Assembly (NCBI GenBank): GCA_037447655.1
Contig: JBBHKE010002758.1
Location: 124,001-188,000, forward strand
Source: Zygnema cylindricum
Lineage: Eukaryota > Streptophyta > Zygnematophyceae > Zygnematales > Zygnemataceae
Direction: 5' to 3'
DNA: 64,000 bases
Positions 63,337 through 64,000 of the stretch are shown here, piece after piece (position 1 is the stretch's first letter; each line of letters starts with the position of its first letter). The notes below the pieces were generated by a model. The model worked only from the letters and a program-made list of their open reading frames with translations. It had not been told where the DNA came from and did no database searches. The translations under genes were made by a program, and so were the position numbers.

Positions 63337-63974
63337 CTACTTTCCTGGAATTTCGACCTCGTTTTTCGCTTCCAACTCCTCATCCAATAGGAGTTCATTG
63401 TCGTCGTCCTCGAATTCCGCCTCATGTACCTGTGTCACAAGGGATTTTTTCTTTCCTCTCGGGGGTCCACCGGAATGCCCCTCCTTTAACCGCAGCTCAG
63501 GTAACTTAGTGCACCCAACCATATTGTGCCCTGGTTTCTTACAAAAATGGTACAAACCCTTGGGAGTACTTGGTCCGAACTCCTTGGTCTGATTTTCTGC
63601 CCCTCCCTTCAATAATTTCCGACCTGTTTCATGGAATCATTGTTCCTCCAATCGGTCCCAGCTGCCAAGGCTTGCCCATTCTTTCCTCCCCTTCGGATCT
63701 CAATTTTATTCTCCCGAACGAGAATCATCCCTACCACTGAATTCCAAATCCACCTTGAGTCTGCCAAGTCTTGCACACGGTTGACTATGTTCTCAAACTC
63801 ATCGAGTAACTTCATCAATAAACAATTTACCTTTTCCTTTTCACTAAATATTTTTCCAGCACTCTCTAGTTCCATGAAAATTGTAGCAAGCTCGTTGCAA
63901 AAATCCAACATCTTCCCCCCTTTGTATACATACTCCTTAATTTTCTGATCAGCCAACTGTTGTTGCTGAATCAT
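63337..63974 (-). pseudogene. Copia gag fragment with zinc knuckle (family 2)
   Basis: 63974-63609 encodes the C-terminal half of capsid (LADQKIKEYVYKGGKMLDFC, SEKEKVNCLLMKLLDEFENI). 63612-63337 encodes YHFCKKPGHNMVGCTKLPEL, a knuckle in which the first Cys is His (H-F-C-X4-H-X4-C). The N-terminal half of gag and the 5' LTR lie beyond the window. Confidence 0.8.
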
Positions 63975-64000
63975 ATCACTTTAGTACATCTCTATGAGAG

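Overview
The window is nuclear DNA of a land plant or close streptophyte relative. It has spliced genes with GT-AG introns, a peroxisomal-type LON2 protease gene, a STIG1-domain cell-wall-type protein, a TMEM131-like secretory-pathway protein and Ty1/copia, Ty3/gypsy and LINE-like retroelements of plant type. I cannot name the species. Most of the 64 kb is transposon-derived; only three host genes are clear.

Layout. 1-5.7 kb: remnant of a gag-protease retroelement without pol, then a minisatellite-like array. 5.7-9.05 kb: a minus-strand gene for a secreted protein with long His-Pro-Gly and Ser-Pro-Lys repeats and a C-terminal STIG1 domain. 9.05-21.2 kb: a nearly perfect 4.83-kb direct duplication whose two copies are separated by a decayed LINE-like element. 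10.8-14.3 kb and 18.1-26.7 kb: a dense cluster of non-autonomous inverted-repeat elements sharing the end CACTACACCGCGAATCG..ATTAGCG. It includes a 1.4-kb palindrome, and no transposase is visible. 26.9-34.2 kb: a second type of TIR element, a copia element with an open gag-protease-integrase frame but no RT, and a decayed gypsy element into which the copia appears to have inserted.

35.2-42.5 kb: plus-strand LON2 gene, of which I can place 14 exons with consistent splice phases (780 codons). It carries the AAA+ module, but the Ser-Lys protease domain and the peroxisomal C-terminus are not found before the next gene. 43.76-51.60 kb: one uninterrupted 2,615-codon frame for a TMEM131-like type I membrane protein with a collagen-like Gly-X-Y stretch near its N-terminus. 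52.4-64 kb: a second decayed LINE-like element, then nested copia remains on the minus strand. These include a solo LTR with an exact 5-bp target duplication and an LTR family that carries a tRNA-like pol III box hairpin.

The three host genes show no evidence of working together. The strongest items for a second look are the CACTA-like foldback/MITE family, the recent 4.8-kb duplication that copies the STIG1-gene upstream region without the gene, the STIG1 protein architecture, the collagen-like segment in the TMEM131 homologue, and the LON2 gene whose protease domain is missing or displaced. Similarities were judged by eye; no alignment or search was run.
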